Below are positions 1-9,110 of a stretch of DNA of 64,000 nt, in pieces. The translations under genes were made by a program, and so were the position numbers. The first letter of the stretch is position 1. Each line of letters begins with the position of its first letter. A model generated the notes under the pieces. It was not told the DNA's origin, ran no database searches, and saw only the letters and a program-made list of their open reading frames with translations. The stretch comes from Alphaproteobacteria bacterium (lineage in GTDB: Bacteria; Pseudomonadota; Alphaproteobacteria; Rhizobiales; Xanthobacteraceae): assembly GCA_037200445.1 (NCBI GenBank), contig JBBCGH010000001.1, positions 4,154,001 through 4,218,000 of the forward strand. Direction: 5' to 3'.

Positions 1-1
1 C

Positions 2-919
2 ACGTTCGAGCCTGCACTGGCGCATTTGCAGAACGCGCTCGAACGCAAGGCGAAGGAATTTGCCAAGATCGTGAAGATCGGCCGCACCCACACACAGGAC
101 GCCACTCCCCTCACGCTGGGCCAGGAATTTTCCGGCTATGCCGAGCAGGTGAAACTCGGGCTGGCGCGCGTGCGCACAGCCGCAAAGCAGCTCTGCCCGC
201 TGGCGCAAGGCGGCACCGCGGTCGGGACGGGGCTGAATGCGAAGCCGCAGTTCGGCCGGCTGTTCGCCAAGCGCGTCGCCGCGATCACCGGGCTGCCGTT
301 CAGATCGGCACCGAACAAATTCGAGGCGCTCGCCTCGAACGACGCCTACGTGTTCGTGCACGGCGCGCTCGACTCGGTCGCGGCGGGCCTGTTCAAGATC
401 GCAAACGATATCCGGCTGCTCGGATCCGGTCCGCGCTCCGGCCTCGGCGAGTTGATTCTGCCCGAGAACGAGCCGGGCTCCTCGATCATGCCCGGAAAGG
501 TCAACCCGACGCAGAGCGAGGCCCTCACCATGGTGTGCACGCGCGTGTTCGGAAACCAGACGACCATCGCGGTCGCGGGCTCGCAGGGTCACTTCGAACT
601 CAATGTCTACAAACCGGTGCTCGCCTACGCGATGCTCCAGTCGATCCGCCTCATCGCCGATGCGGCGCGCTCGTTCACCGACAACTGCGTCGTCGGCATC
701 CGGGCGAACGAACCACGCATCGCTGAGTTCACCGAGCGCTCGCTGATGCTGGTGACGGCGCTCGCGCCGAAGATCGGCTACGACAAGGCGGCGAAGATCG
801 CCAAGACGGCGCACGCCAACGGCACCACACTGCGCGAGGAGGCGGTCGGCGGCGGCTATGTCACCGAATCCGAGTTCGATCGGCTGGTGCGGCCGGAGAA
901 GATGATTCGGCCGGGCTGA
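2..919 (+). CDS. fumC: Fumarate hydratase class II, 5'-truncated by window edge
   Basis: Interconverts fumarate and L-malate in the TCA cycle (cytosolic homotetramer, no iron-sulfur cluster). The reading frame is open from the first bases, so only the C-terminal 305 or so residues of a protein of about 460 are present. Visible are the [20 protein letters not shown] stretch and the fumarase/aspartase superfamily signature [13 protein letters not shown], which forms the mobile active-site loop. The C-terminal domain ends in a [15 protein letters not shown]-type tail usual for FumC. Class II rather than aspartase or argininosuccinate lyase is inferred from these motifs. The DUF4169 and ribbon-helix-helix genes downstream are, from memory, frequent fumC neighbours in Rhizobiales. 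Confidence 0.95.
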   Translation, partial: TFEPALAHLQNALERKAKEFAKIVKIGRTHTQDATPLTLGQEFSGYAEQVKLGLARVRTAAKQLCPLAQGGTAVGTGLNAKPQFGRLFAKRVAAITGLPFRSAPNKFEALASNDAYVFVHGALDSVAAGLFKIANDIRLLGSGPRSGLGELILPENEPGSSIMPGKVNPTQSEALTMVCTRVFGNQTTIAVAGSQGHFELNVYKPVLAYAMLQSIRLIADAARSFTDNCVVGIRANEPRIAEFTERSLMLVTALAPKIGYDKAAKIAKTAHANGTTLREEAVGGGYVTESEFDRLVRPEKMIRPG

Positions 920-1395
920 GAAGACGACAATTCGATCTATTCGCTTGGCGCTTCATTGGGGCCTTTGGGGACAACCGCACTTCTTTCGCCGAAGGAATGG
1001 GGGCCGTGACCCACATCTAGTCTATGTGGTTCTTGCGACCTTCTGATGATGGGCAACCGGCTCTTGATTCCTGCAAGCTTTCTCAGACTACAGTTTGAAA
1101 GTATTCAACATTTCACGATGCAGAACTCGATGTAACTTGTTGAACTCCTGAACGTAGACCTTTCACATTGCTCAGCTGCGACAAGTTGTACGTCAATAAC
1201 ACGTGTCAATTATCCCTTGATATACAAGCTAACCAATACGTCCCTCTGGAAAATTCCTCCCCAATCAACGAAGCGTGTATTGCGCGGCAGCATGAAATAC
1301 CTTTGGTTTTGACTTGCCTGCTTCGCGGTTCCGATAAGGAATCAAGCTGGTAACGGCATAGGGCCGCAAGGCGTTGGGCGCGAGTGAAAGTCACG
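920..1395. other. AT-richer intergenic stretch without a convincing gene
   Basis: About 475 bases between fumC and the DUF4169 gene. The part from about 1030 to 1280 is clearly richer in A and T than its surroundings. The only short open frame (1168-1353) has no recognisable family, no good ribosome-binding site and non-native codon use, so it is not called. Promoter elements for the downstream pair probably lie here but none is distinct enough to name. Confidence 0.5.
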
Positions 1396-1584
1396 ATGGG
1401 CGACGTCATCAATCTTCGCAGATTTCGCAAACGTGACGCAAAGCGCCGCGGCGACGAGCAAGCCGCTGCCAATCGGGTCGATCACGGCCGCACCAAGGCG
1501 CAGCGTGAGCTGGAAACGTCGCGGGCGGAAAAGGGTCGCCGGGATTTCGATGCGCACAAAATAGAAACAGGAGAAACGCGATGA
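1396..1584 (+). CDS. DUF4169 family small basic protein
   Basis: A 62-residue, highly charged protein beginning MGDVINLRRFRKR, the characteristic opening of DUF4169. The rest is rich in Arg, Lys, Glu and Ala and probably helical. The ATG at 1396 is chosen over the GTG at 1384 because family members start at MGD. Function is unknown. The stop overlaps the start of the next gene (ATGA at 1581-1584), so the two are translationally coupled, and the pair may act together as small nucleic-acid-associated or regulatory proteins, though this is inference. Confidence 0.8.
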   Translation: MGDVINLRRFRKRDAKRRGDEQAAANRVDHGRTKAQRELETSRAEKGRRDFDAHKIETGETR

Positions 1585-1862
1585 AATCTCCAGTCGTCAA
1601 GCGCTCGATCGTCATCGCGGGGCACAAGACCAGCGTCAGTCTTGAGGATGCTTTCTGGAGCGGCCTCAAGGATATTGCGGGCACGCGTAACATGACGCTG
1701 TCCGAGCTGGTCGCCTCGATCGATGCCGACCGCCGCCAAGGCAATCTGTCCTCCGCGATCAGGCTCTACGTGCTCGATCACTTTCGCGCGCAGAGCGGAA
1801 GCGCCAGGGCGGAAGGACGCGAGGCAGGCGGCCGCCTGATGTCAGCGCTGCACGCCGAATAG
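1581..1862 (+). CDS. Ribbon-helix-helix domain protein (RHH_4 type)
   Basis: A 93-residue protein. Residues 8-70 look like the RHH_4 fold: a beta strand (KRSIVIAGHKTSVSLE), then helices containing FWSGLKDIAGTRNMTLSELV and the SSAIRLYVLDHF segment. Such proteins are putative DNA-binding regulators, with targets unknown here. The start ATG overlaps the TGA of the DUF4169 gene by four bases. The last 21 bases overlap the 3' end of the convergent asmA-like gene. Confidence 0.8.
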   Translation: MKSPVVKRSIVIAGHKTSVSLEDAFWSGLKDIAGTRNMTLSELVASIDADRRQGNLSSAIRLYVLDHFRAQSGSARAEGREAGGRLMSALHAE

Positions 1863-4800
1863 GACGTCGAGCGCGGAACGTGGCGGCGGTGGCGGTGGCG
1901 GCGTTTGCGCGGCCGCGCTCCCGGAACGCAGTGGCTGTGCCGGTTTGGTAGCGCCGGGCGGCGGCCCGATATTCAGCGGAGGCGGAAGTGTTGGCGCCTG
2001 CTCGGCGGCAGGCTGCCGTGGACGCTGCGGACGGGTCACGCGCGGCGGGGCGGGTGACGGTTCTTCCATGATCTGGGGGACGGGCAGCGCCGCCGGAATC
2101 GAGCTGGTCGAAGGCTTCGCTTCCGACGCCTTCCGTTCGGCCTCCTGCTTTTCCGCCTCGTGTTTCTCCGCTTCGCGTTTCTCCGCCTCGCGCTTCTCCG
2201 CTTCACGTTTTTCTGCTTCCCGGCGTTCAGCTTCCCGGCGTTCAGCTTCGCGCCGCTCCACCTCGCGGCGCTCCGCCTCGATCGCACTGATCTGCCTGGA
2301 CTGGCGCTCGACCGAACGCAGCATCAGCCAGCCCGACAGCGCCGACACGTCGATGCTGCGCTTGGGCGCGGCGTAAGGCCCCTTCATCGCCACCAGGATT
2401 TCCGGCCGTATCGAATTTGCACCGTCCGAAATGACCGGACCCGCCATTGCAAGCCGTGCATCGATCGACGCGTCGGCGAAGTCCGCGCTTCCCGATATCG
2501 TGAGATCGGCACCTTGGCCGAGCACGGTCGTATGGCCGATGCTCGCCTGGCCGGCATTGATCGTCACGGCGGCGTCGAGACGCGGCACCGCAAGGCGGCC
2601 GCCATCCAGAACGGTTGCGACGATATCGCGAATGCGTGCGGCATCGACTGCGATCGCCTGGTCGGCGGCGCGGATCGCGGCGTTGAAGGCCTTCGGATCG
2701 AGGCCGGAGAGTTGTGCATCCTCCAGCGTGATGGCTCCGGAGCCGCTGAGCGAGCCGACCAGCGATGCCGGGCTGAGGCCGGCGCCTTCGAAGCCGGCCT
2801 GTATGCCGAGGCGCCCATTCAGCGGGGCCTTCCCGTCGCCGGGCAACAGCGTTGCGGCATCACCGCCGACGAGCGACACGCGACCACTGGCGGCGAGGCC
2901 GTCTGCTCCGCGGCGCAGCGCGAGCTGTCCGCTGGCGCGGCCTCCTGCCAGGACGCCCTCGACATTTTCCAGCGCGATTTCGGCTGGCTCGACACGCAGC
3001 GCGCCGCGCAGCTGGCGCGCGGTCAGGGTCGGGGTCAGCGTTGCGCGCGAGGCCGTGAACTCGATGCGGCCAGAGAGATCGGCAAGCACAGTTTCGCCGA
3101 ACGGCTCACCCGCCCATAGAGGCGCGTCCGCGCGGGCAGTCGTCCGCGGCATTCCGGCGGCGATCGCGAGCAGCGCCGGCACGTCCACCGCGTCGGTGTC
3201 GATCTGTCCCTCGATCCGCCGCGGCGTGCCCAGGCCAAGCTTCAGCTTGCCGCGCACGGGCGCACCGCCGACCATGCCGGACAGACCGTCGAGCGCGACC
3301 TCGCTCGTACTCGCGCTCAACTTCGCCCGAAGCGCGATCGGCAGGAGCGCGCCTTGCGCAACCGAGCCGCGGCGCAGCGGGCTCGCGTCCGCGGCCTGCA
3401 GGGTCACGTCGAGCGCAGTCGCAAGTCCGCCCGCGGAGAACAGTCGCGCAGTGCCATTCGCGCTCGCCGCAAGGCCGCCGGCGTTGAGGCGGGCGTCGAT
3501 CTTTGCGTCCGCGCCCGGCATGCTGCGCACCGCAACGGTCAAAGTCCCGGCCCGCTTGTCGACATTGAGCGCGCGATCGAGCCCGAGCAGCCCGATCAAC
3601 GCGGCGCCGTCGGACGCGCTCAGATTTCCGTCGAGGCGGAATTCCGGCAGCGTCAGGGCGCCGATGTCGCCCGCGGCATCCGCGCCGAACTTCATGCGCA
3701 GCAAGCCGGCGTTCCCTTCGAGCGCGACCTTGACCTTGCTGTTGCCACCCGGATCGGTCGACGACACGGGCTCGACGCCGAGTGTCGCATGCGCCTTGAG
3801 CGGCACGATGCGGGCCGCCGCATGCCGCAGGACCTCGGCGGCTTCCGGCCAGTATTTCGAAAGAACTGCGACAGTCCCATCGAGACCGCGCGCGTCGACG
3901 TCGAACGTCACGGTTCCGCGCGGTGCTTCGAGCGCGCCTTCCATCCGGCCGTTGAGATTAAAGGTGGCATCGGCGAGGTCGGCAACGCGTACGCGATCGA
4001 AGGTGATGCCGGCCGGGTCGAGCTTGAAGGTCCCGCTGATGCCTTTGATATCGACGCCGGCAAGCGTCGCGCGCCCGATATCGACGGCCAGCGCGACGTC
4101 GCGCGGGCGGGCAAATGCACTGCCCTCCAGGGCGGCGCGCGCGAATGCGAGCACGCCGTCGACGTCGAGTTCGCCCGCCTTGAGCTCCGCGTCGAGCCGT
4201 GGCCGCGCGCCGTCCGCCGCATAGGCGATCCGGCCCTCGATGATCTTGCGGTCGAACTCGAACTTCAGGCGATCGACCGCGAACTGCTGCGCCGCAATGC
4301 TGAGATCGCCGGACGCACGCAGCAGCCCAGCCTGCCGCTGCGCCGCATCCGGCCGGCCCTCGAGCCAGGCGAGGAACGAGCGCGGGTCGGTCGCCTCGAT
4401 CTGCGCCGGCCCCTTGAAGCTCACACCCTGCTGCGCTGCCGTCACGCGGCCGCTCAGGCGCACCTGCGCGAAACCGGGCCCGCGAAATTCGAGCGTCTCG
4501 ATGTCCCAGCCGTCGTCGTCGAGCTTGATGTCGCCGCGCACGTTCTGCAGCGTGCCGGATGCAAGCGTCACGGCGTCGACGCCGATGCCGAGCCGCACCG
4601 GGAAAGAAGGCCGATAGGACGACGCGAGGGGTTCGATGAAGGCTTTCAGTGCGGCAAGCGGCCGACGGCTCGATCCCTCGGGGAGCGCAAGCGCGCGATC
4701 GAGATCGGCCTGGCGCGCCGAGAGCACGCTCTCGAAACGGGGGGTCTTGCCGAAACGGAGGTCGGCCGTTCCGGTCAGCTTGAGAGCGCGGTCGTCCGGC

Positions 4801-5636
4801 CCGTAGCTGTATTCAAGCTGTTCGAACAGCGCGCGATCGGGCGCTGCCTTCACCTTGGCGCTCGCGCGCCATGGAACCGCAACACTCCCGCGCCCGCTCG
4901 CGCCTGCCGCCGCGGCAAGGCGCGAAACCGTGAGCATGCCGTCGAAACGCGGAGAATTGTCCTCAAGTTTCAGCGCGCCGTCCGCCTCGATCGCAAGCGG
5001 ACGATCGGCCGGGTCGAGCCCGAGCCGCACCTTGATGCCGTCGTCGCCAGCCTTGCTCGCCGCGAGGCGATAGCCGTAACGCTCGCCCGAGGCCGTAAAG
5101 CCGCCCTCGCCTTTCGCCGGGCCAAGCAGCGAACGCAGCTCGCCCCTGAACCAGAGGCCCTCAAGGGCAAGACTCGCGCCGCTTCCGCGATCGTTCAACG
5201 AGACGCGTGCGTTCTCGATGGCGACCTTGTCGATGACGAACTGCTCGGGATCGAAGCCGACATGGAGCGCCGGCAACTCGGCACCCCCGTTCGGCGCGAG
5301 ATTGATTGCGATCTCCGGACCCGCGATGCGGAGCTCCGAGGCGCGGACAGTACCGCGCATCAGGGCGCCCAGCGCCAGCTCGGCGTAGATCTCCTGGACC
5401 TTGGCTTGCGGCTGGGCGGCGCTGCCGATCTCGACGCGGCCGAGCATCACGCTCGGCGTCGGGAGCAGCCGCACGTCGATTGCGCCGCCGATCCGGACCG
5501 GCTGGCCGGCAAGGCGCGTCGCCTCGCGCTCGAACGTGGCGCGATATTGGGTCCAGTCGACAAAATGCGGACCGACCAGCGCCGCTACCAGCGCCAGGAT
5601 GATCGCGATGCTCACTCCGAGCAGGGTCGCCTGCAA
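1842..5636 (-). CDS. AsmA-family protein with charged repeat tail
   Basis: A very large (1264 residues) envelope protein. It has one N-terminal membrane anchor (residues about 5-25, LLGVSIAIILALVAALVGP) followed by a long periplasmic beta-rich region with AsmA features, including a Pro-Tyr-Phe-like WTQYRATFE segment after the anchor and an AsmA C-terminal-like module near residues 950-1120. AsmA and TamB-type proteins are implicated in lipid transport to the outer membrane. Near residues 1145-1200 lies a repeated (K/R)REAE unit, probably a charged coiled coil, followed by a proline-rich tail. The start is TTG at 5636, which gives MQATLLG, matching the family opening. The gene stands alone and converges on the RHH gene. 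Confidence 0.85.
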   Translation of the reverse strand: MQATLLGVSIAIILALVAALVGPHFVDWTQYRATFEREATRLAGQPVRIGGAIDVRLLPTPSVMLGRVEIGSAAQPQAKVQEIYAELALGALMRGTVRASELRIAGPEIAINLAPNGGAELPALHVGFDPEQFVIDKVAIENARVSLNDRGSGASLALEGLWFRGELRSLLGPAKGEGGFTASGERYGYRLAASKAGDDGIKVRLGLDPADRPLAIEADGALKLEDNSPRFDGMLTVSRLAAAAGASGRGSVAVPWRASAKVKAAPDRALFEQLEYSYGPDDRALKLTGTADLRFGKTPRFESVLSARQADLDRALALPEGSSRRPLAALKAFIEPLASSYRPSFPVRLGIGVDAVTLASGTLQNVRGDIKLDDDGWDIETLEFRGPGFAQVRLSGRVTAAQQGVSFKGPAQIEATDPRSFLAWLEGRPDAAQRQAGLLRASGDLSIAAQQFAVDRLKFEFDRKIIEGRIAYAADGARPRLDAELKAGELDVDGVLAFARAALEGSAFARPRDVALAVDIGRATLAGVDIKGISGTFKLDPAGITFDRVRVADLADATFNLNGRMEGALEAPRGTVTFDVDARGLDGTVAVLSKYWPEAAEVLRHAAARIVPLKAHATLGVEPVSSTDPGGNSKVKVALEGNAGLLRMKFGADAAGDIGALTLPEFRLDGNLSASDGAALIGLLGLDRALNVDKRAGTLTVAVRSMPGADAKIDARLNAGGLAASANGTARLFSAGGLATALDVTLQAADASPLRRGSVAQGALLPIALRAKLSASTSEVALDGLSGMVGGAPVRGKLKLGLGTPRRIEGQIDTDAVDVPALLAIAAGMPRTTARADAPLWAGEPFGETVLADLSGRIEFTASRATLTPTLTARQLRGALRVEPAEIALENVEGVLAGGRASGQLALRRGADGLAASGRVSLVGGDAATLLPGDGKAPLNGRLGIQAGFEGAGLSPASLVGSLSGSGAITLEDAQLSGLDPKAFNAAIRAADQAIAVDAARIRDIVATVLDGGRLAVPRLDAAVTINAGQASIGHTTVLGQGADLTISGSADFADASIDARLAMAGPVISDGANSIRPEILVAMKGPYAAPKRSIDVSALSGWLMLRSVERQSRQISAIEAERREVERREAERREAERREAEKREAEKREAEKREAEKHEAEKQEAERKASEAKPSTSSIPAALPVPQIMEEPSPAPPRVTRPQRPRQPAAEQAPTLPPPLNIGPPPGATKPAQPLRSGSAAAQTPPPPPPPRSALDVLFGVQR

Positions 5637-5681
5637 AGCGCGCTCCGAGCCCCTTCGGCTCCGTTTCCGGCCGTCTCAGCC

Positions 5682-5757
5682 CCGGTGGTCCGATTCTAAC
5701 GTTCGCATCCCCGTGCGGCAGGCTCTCTTGCGAACGTTAGAATCAAAGGACCACCGG
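5682..5757. repeat. Long imperfect hairpin repeat, unit 1
   Basis: Left arm 5682-5707 and right arm 5729-5757 are inverted copies of CCGGTGGTCC plus GATTCTAACGTTCGCA. They are identical except for three extra bases in the right arm, and the loop is 21 nt. Together with the next hairpin it fills the gap between the asmA-like gene and the FAD oxidase gene. It is probably a dispersed palindromic element rather than a simple terminator, because the stem is very long and has no T tract. Confidence 0.85.
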
Positions 5758-5770
5758 CAAATATTACGTC

Positions 5771-5848
5771 CTCGTGGAGCTTGGATTTGACATTCGCTTC
5801 GCGAGCCCGTCGCTGGTTGGGTAGCGAATGTCAAATCCGCTCCACGAG
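5771..5848. repeat. Long imperfect hairpin repeat, unit 2
   Basis: Left arm 5771-5798 and right arm 5823-5848 are inverted copies of CTCGTGGAGC plus GGATTTGACATTCGCT, with two extra bases in the left arm and a 24-nt loop. It lies 13 bp after unit 1 and has the same architecture: an arm of about 26 nt, a small bulge after the first ten bases, and a loop of 21-24 nt. The two units differ in sequence. Confidence 0.85.
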
Positions 5849-5916
5849 TACCCCAACAGGAGGCGGATTCTAGCCGATTCAAGGCGGCGATTATATGTCG
5901 GACGGGCTTAAGTCGA

Positions 5917-7326
5917 TCAAAATGCGACGATTTTTCCCGGATTCATCAGATCCTGCGGATCGAGCGCGTGCTTGATCGCGCGCATGGCCGAAAGCGCTTC
6001 GCCATGCTCGGCCGCCAGATACTTCATCTTGCCCTGCCCGACGCCGTGCTCGCCGGTGCAGGTTCCCTCCATGGCAAGCGCGCGCTCGACCAGACGTTCC
6101 GAGAAGGCTTTCGCGGTCGCGACCTCGGTGGGGTCATTCATGTCGAGCAGCACCGAGGTGTGGAAGTTGCCGTCGCCGACGTGGCCGACGATCGGCGCAA
6201 GCATCTTGTGCTCCTGAATGTCGCGCTGGGTCTCGGTCACGCATTCGGCGAGGCGCGACAGCGGCACACAGACGTCGGTGGCGAAAGCCTTCGCGCCCGG
6301 CCGCAGACCGATCACGGCCCAATAGGCATCATGGCGCGCCTGCCAGAGCTTGTTGCGCTCTTCGGTATTCGTGGTCCACGTGAACGGGCCACCGCCGAGT
6401 TCGGATGCGATCTCATCGAACCGCGCCGATTGTTCCGCGACGCCTGCGTCGGTGCCATGGAATTCGAGAAACAGAAGTGGCGATTCCGGCAATGTCAGCT
6501 TGGAGTAGGCGTTGCAGGCCTTGACCTGCAGCTCGTCGAACAGCTCGATGCGCGCCACCGGAATGCCGGACTGGATGGTCGCGATCGTCGCGTTGCAGGC
6601 CGCCTCGACCGAGGGAAACGGGCAGATGCCGCCCGAAATCGCTTCGGGAATGCCGTGCAGCTTCACGGTGATCTCTGTGATGACACCGAGCGTTCCCTCC
6701 GAGCCGACGAACAGCCGCGTCAGGTCGTAGCCGGCGGATGATTTCTTGGCGCGGCGCGAGGTCGAAATGATCTCGCCGTTTGCGAGCACGACCTTCAGCG
6801 CCAGCACGTTGTCCTTCATCGTGCCGTAGCGCACCGCGTTGGTGCCCGACGCGCGGGTCGCCGTCATGCCGCCGATCGAGGCGTCCGCGCCGGGATCGAT
6901 CGGGAAGAACAGGCCCTGGTCGCGCAGATATTCGTTGAGCTGCTTACGCGTGACCCCGGGTTCGACAACACAATCAAGGTCTTCGGCGTGCACGCTGAGG
7001 ACGCGATTCATGTCGCGGAAGTCGATCGAGACGCCGCCCAGCGGCGCGTTGATGTGCCCCTCGAGCGAGGTGCCGGTGCCGTAAGGAATGACCGGAACCT
7101 TGTGCTGCACGCAAATCCGCACGGCGTCCTGCACATCCTCGGCGGACTGCGGAAACACCACCGCGTCCGGCGGCTGGTTCGGAATCCAGGTGAGGGTGTT
7201 GCCATGCTGCTCGCGCACGGCCTGCGACGTCACCAGCCGATTGCCGAACTTTGCGGCCAGCGCCGCGATCGCGGCCTTCACAGCCTTCTCGTTACGCGGC
7301 TCTCCCGCCAGTTCCGCCACTGCCAT
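5917..7326 (-). CDS. FAD-linked oxidase, D-lactate dehydrogenase (cytochrome) / GlcD type
   Basis: A 469-residue flavoprotein that probably oxidises D-lactate or a related 2-hydroxyacid and passes electrons to the respiratory chain. The N-terminal FAD_binding_4 domain (about 40-215) carries PYGTGTSLEGH, the GGMTATRASGTNAVRYG stretch and VGSEGTLGVITE. The C-terminal FAD-oxidase domain carries GHVGDGNFH and GEHGVGQGK. The ATG at 7326 (MAVAELAG) is used. The reading frame stays open further upstream only because it runs out of frame through mddA. D-lactate dehydrogenase fits best, and glycolate oxidase subunit D is the alternative, but no glcE/glcF neighbours are present. Confidence 0.85.
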   Translation of the reverse strand: MAVAELAGEPRNEKAVKAAIAALAAKFGNRLVTSQAVREQHGNTLTWIPNQPPDAVVFPQSAEDVQDAVRICVQHKVPVIPYGTGTSLEGHINAPLGGVSIDFRDMNRVLSVHAEDLDCVVEPGVTRKQLNEYLRDQGLFFPIDPGADASIGGMTATRASGTNAVRYGTMKDNVLALKVVLANGEIISTSRRAKKSSAGYDLTRLFVGSEGTLGVITEITVKLHGIPEAISGGICPFPSVEAACNATIATIQSGIPVARIELFDELQVKACNAYSKLTLPESPLLFLEFHGTDAGVAEQSARFDEIASELGGGPFTWTTNTEERNKLWQARHDAYWAVIGLRPGAKAFATDVCVPLSRLAECVTETQRDIQEHKMLAPIVGHVGDGNFHTSVLLDMNDPTEVATAKAFSERLVERALAMEGTCTGEHGVGQGKMKYLAAEHGEALSAMRAIKHALDPQDLMNPGKIVAF

Positions 7327-7439
7327 GTCGTGTCCTGCCCAGTATTGGCCGGACCCTAGCAGAGCGGCAGCTTTGCCCGCAAAGGCGAAGCGCCACCGGC
7401 ATGGTTGCCGGCAGCGCGTTTGCGAACGTTTGCAGAGGT

Positions 7440-8201
7440 TCAAGTGATTCCGGGCTCGTGAACCTGCTTGGTACTTCCTCGTCCGATCTTCGGCGTGAGC
7501 ATCCCCACACGCTCGCGATAGATCCGGTAGTCGTTGCCGAACTGATCGACCAGGTCGCGCTCCTCCAGCATGATGCCGACGAAAATGTAAGCCGTCGTCA
7601 CCGCCGCAAAGAGAAAGTGGCCCGCCGTCATCACCGGCGTCGCCCAGAAGGCGATGATGAAGCCGAGATAGATCGGGTGACGCACCAGTCTGTAGAGCAT
7701 GGGCGTCTTGAACCGCACGTCTCCCATTTGCCGCCCGCCGAGATTGTTGAAGACCTGGTGCAGCCCGAACAGTTCGAAATGGTTGATCATGAATGTGCTG
7801 GCGAGCACGACGATCCATCCGAACAGCGAGAGCCCGGTAAGCGCCATGGCGGCGAGCGGATCGTCGACCTGCCAGACGATGGTCGGGATCGGCCGCCACT
7901 GCCACAGCAGCAGCATCAGCGCGAGCGTCGCGAACAGCACGTAGGTGCTGCGCTCGACCGCGGGCGGCACGAACCGGGTCCACCAGCGCTTGAAGCCCTT
8001 GCGGGCCATCACGCTGTGCTGGAGGGCAAACACCGACATCAGCAGCAGATCGACAATGATGGCCTGCTCGACCGGCACGACAGGCCCGGAATCGATGGTC
8101 TTCAACACGGGCAGGCCACTGACGAACGCAATGGCGTGCAGGAATGCACCGGCGAACAGCACGTAAGCCACAACTCCGTAAAGCAAAGCGAGAATGCGCA
8201 T
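7440..8201 (-). CDS. mddA: Methanethiol S-methyltransferase (MddA family)
   Basis: A 253-residue integral membrane protein of the isoprenylcysteine carboxyl methyltransferase / NnrU fold. It is predicted to methylate methanethiol with S-adenosylmethionine to give dimethyl sulfide. Five or so membrane segments are visible (near 5-25, 45-65, 85-105, 120-145 and 190-215). The C-terminal SAM-binding part has RLVRHPIYLGF and the EERDLVDQFG..Y..Y motif typical of the family. The RBS AGGAGA sits 7 nt before the ATG. The gene lies upstream of the FAD oxidase on the same strand with a 113-bp gap. A link to the sulfatase genes elsewhere in the window through sulfur metabolism is only speculative. Confidence 0.85.
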   Translation of the reverse strand: MRILALLYGVVAYVLFAGAFLHAIAFVSGLPVLKTIDSGPVVPVEQAIIVDLLLMSVFALQHSVMARKGFKRWWTRFVPPAVERSTYVLFATLALMLLLWQWRPIPTIVWQVDDPLAAMALTGLSLFGWIVVLASTFMINHFELFGLHQVFNNLGGRQMGDVRFKTPMLYRLVRHPIYLGFIIAFWATPVMTAGHFLFAAVTTAYIFVGIMLEERDLVDQFGNDYRIYRERVGMLTPKIGRGSTKQVHEPGIT

Positions 8202-8527
8202 TTAATTCTCCTGTCAATCAAACGTGGCGCCGGACCTGTAAAAGCGCTCAGGCTCCGGCGGTCGCCGGCGCAGCGGCTGCTGCGGTCCGCGCGAAGTTCA
8301 CAGATAGGTCGGCGGCCCCGCGCCATCTTTGTCCCCAGCGCGAGAAGGATTGGCCGGGAGCGCAAGGCGCATCACGTTTTTGGGAGCCGTGGGCCGATTT
8401 CGGAGGCTCAATCTTTCCGGCCGGCGGCAGGCCGATCGCCGAGTGCGCGATTATTCGAACGGCAGGCAAGCCAGCACTTCCATCCCGCGGCGGATATGGC
8501 ACTATTCGTCCAGCCGGGATCACGTGA
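8202..8527. other. Intergenic region between divergent mddA and thioesterase genes
   Basis: About 325 bases separating two divergently transcribed genes. They must hold both promoters, but no clear -35/-10 pair, operator or hairpin stands out by eye. Confidence 0.4.
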
Positions 8528-9037
8528 ATGCTCGACCGAACCGACCTTGAACCGCTGTTCTTTGCGCCCTTCGTCTCCTCCGTGATGAAGGTCGAGAGCA
8601 GCTGGATCGATTACAACGGCCACCTCAACATGGCCTACTACAACGTGCTGTTCGACCGCTGCGTCGACGAAGCCTACGAACTGCTCGGCATCGGGCTCGA
8701 CTATCTCAAGACCAGGCAGCATTCGACCTTCACCGCCGAAGCGCATGTGCGCTATCTGCGCGAGCTGCGCGAGGGCGAGCCGGTGCGCGCCACATTCCAG
8801 CTGCTCGACTACGACAAGAAGCGCATCCACTACTTCCAGCAGCTCTTCCATGCGACCGACGGCTGGATGTCGGCGACCTCGGAGAACATGACGCTGCACG
8901 TCGACATGGCGACCAAGAAGGTCGCGCCGTTTTCCGCGAAGGTGCTGGGGACGCTTGCACGCATGAAGGCCGCGCATTCGAAACTGCCGCGCCCCGAAGC
9001 CGCCGGCCGCCGCATCGCCATGCCGGTGAAAAGCTAG
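8528..9037 (+). CDS. Hotdog-fold acyl-CoA thioesterase
   Basis: A 169-residue protein of the 4-hydroxybenzoyl-CoA thioesterase-like group, expected to hydrolyse an acyl-CoA in the cytoplasm. The catalytic region is WIDYNGHLNMAYYN, where the Asp aligns with the catalytic acid of the D-x-x-G-H hotdog thioesterases. It is followed by a beta-sheet core (FTAEAHVRYLRELREGEPV). The substrate cannot be named. Similar proteins include carnitine-pathway betainyl-CoA thioesterases, but no carnitine genes are nearby. It is a single gene. Confidence 0.8.
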   Translation: MLDRTDLEPLFFAPFVSSVMKVESSWIDYNGHLNMAYYNVLFDRCVDEAYELLGIGLDYLKTRQHSTFTAEAHVRYLRELREGEPVRATFQLLDYDKKRIHYFQQLFHATDGWMSATSENMTLHVDMATKKVAPFSAKVLGTLARMKAAHSKLPRPEAAGRRIAMPVKS

Positions 9038-9081
9038 CACTTTCAATAGCTGGCTTGCGATTTCTACTCCCGCATCCGATA

Positions 9082-9110
9082 TGGTAGAATGTCTCCTGAG
9101 GTTTCTACCA
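9082..9110. promoter_or_regulatory. Probable VapBC operator palindrome
   Basis: TGGTAGAA (9082-9089) and TTCTACCA (9103-9110) are perfect inverted 8-mers separated by 13 bp. The last base is the A of the vapB ATG. A third half-like site TTCTAC lies at 9062-9067. Type II antitoxins usually autorepress by binding such a site, which also argues against starting vapB at the ATG inside the palindrome (9089). Confidence 0.65.

Noticed and set aside
1168-1353. Short frame in the AT-richer gap after fumC.
   Set aside because: No RBS, no similarity I recognise, and unusual codon use; more likely non-coding.
2130-2290. Tandem DNA repeat suggestive of a minisatellite.
   Set aside because: It encodes the KREAE-type coiled-coil section in frame in the asmA-like protein.
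2160-5699. Very long plus-strand open frames opposite the asmA-like gene (including 3354-5699 and 2431-4224).
   Set aside because: They are antisense shadows of a GC-rich gene; translations are Arg/Ala/Ser-rich with no family features and no RBS.
7327-8217. Upstream extension of the FAD oxidase frame to 8217.
   Set aside because: This part reads mddA out of frame; mddA has clear family motifs and its own RBS.
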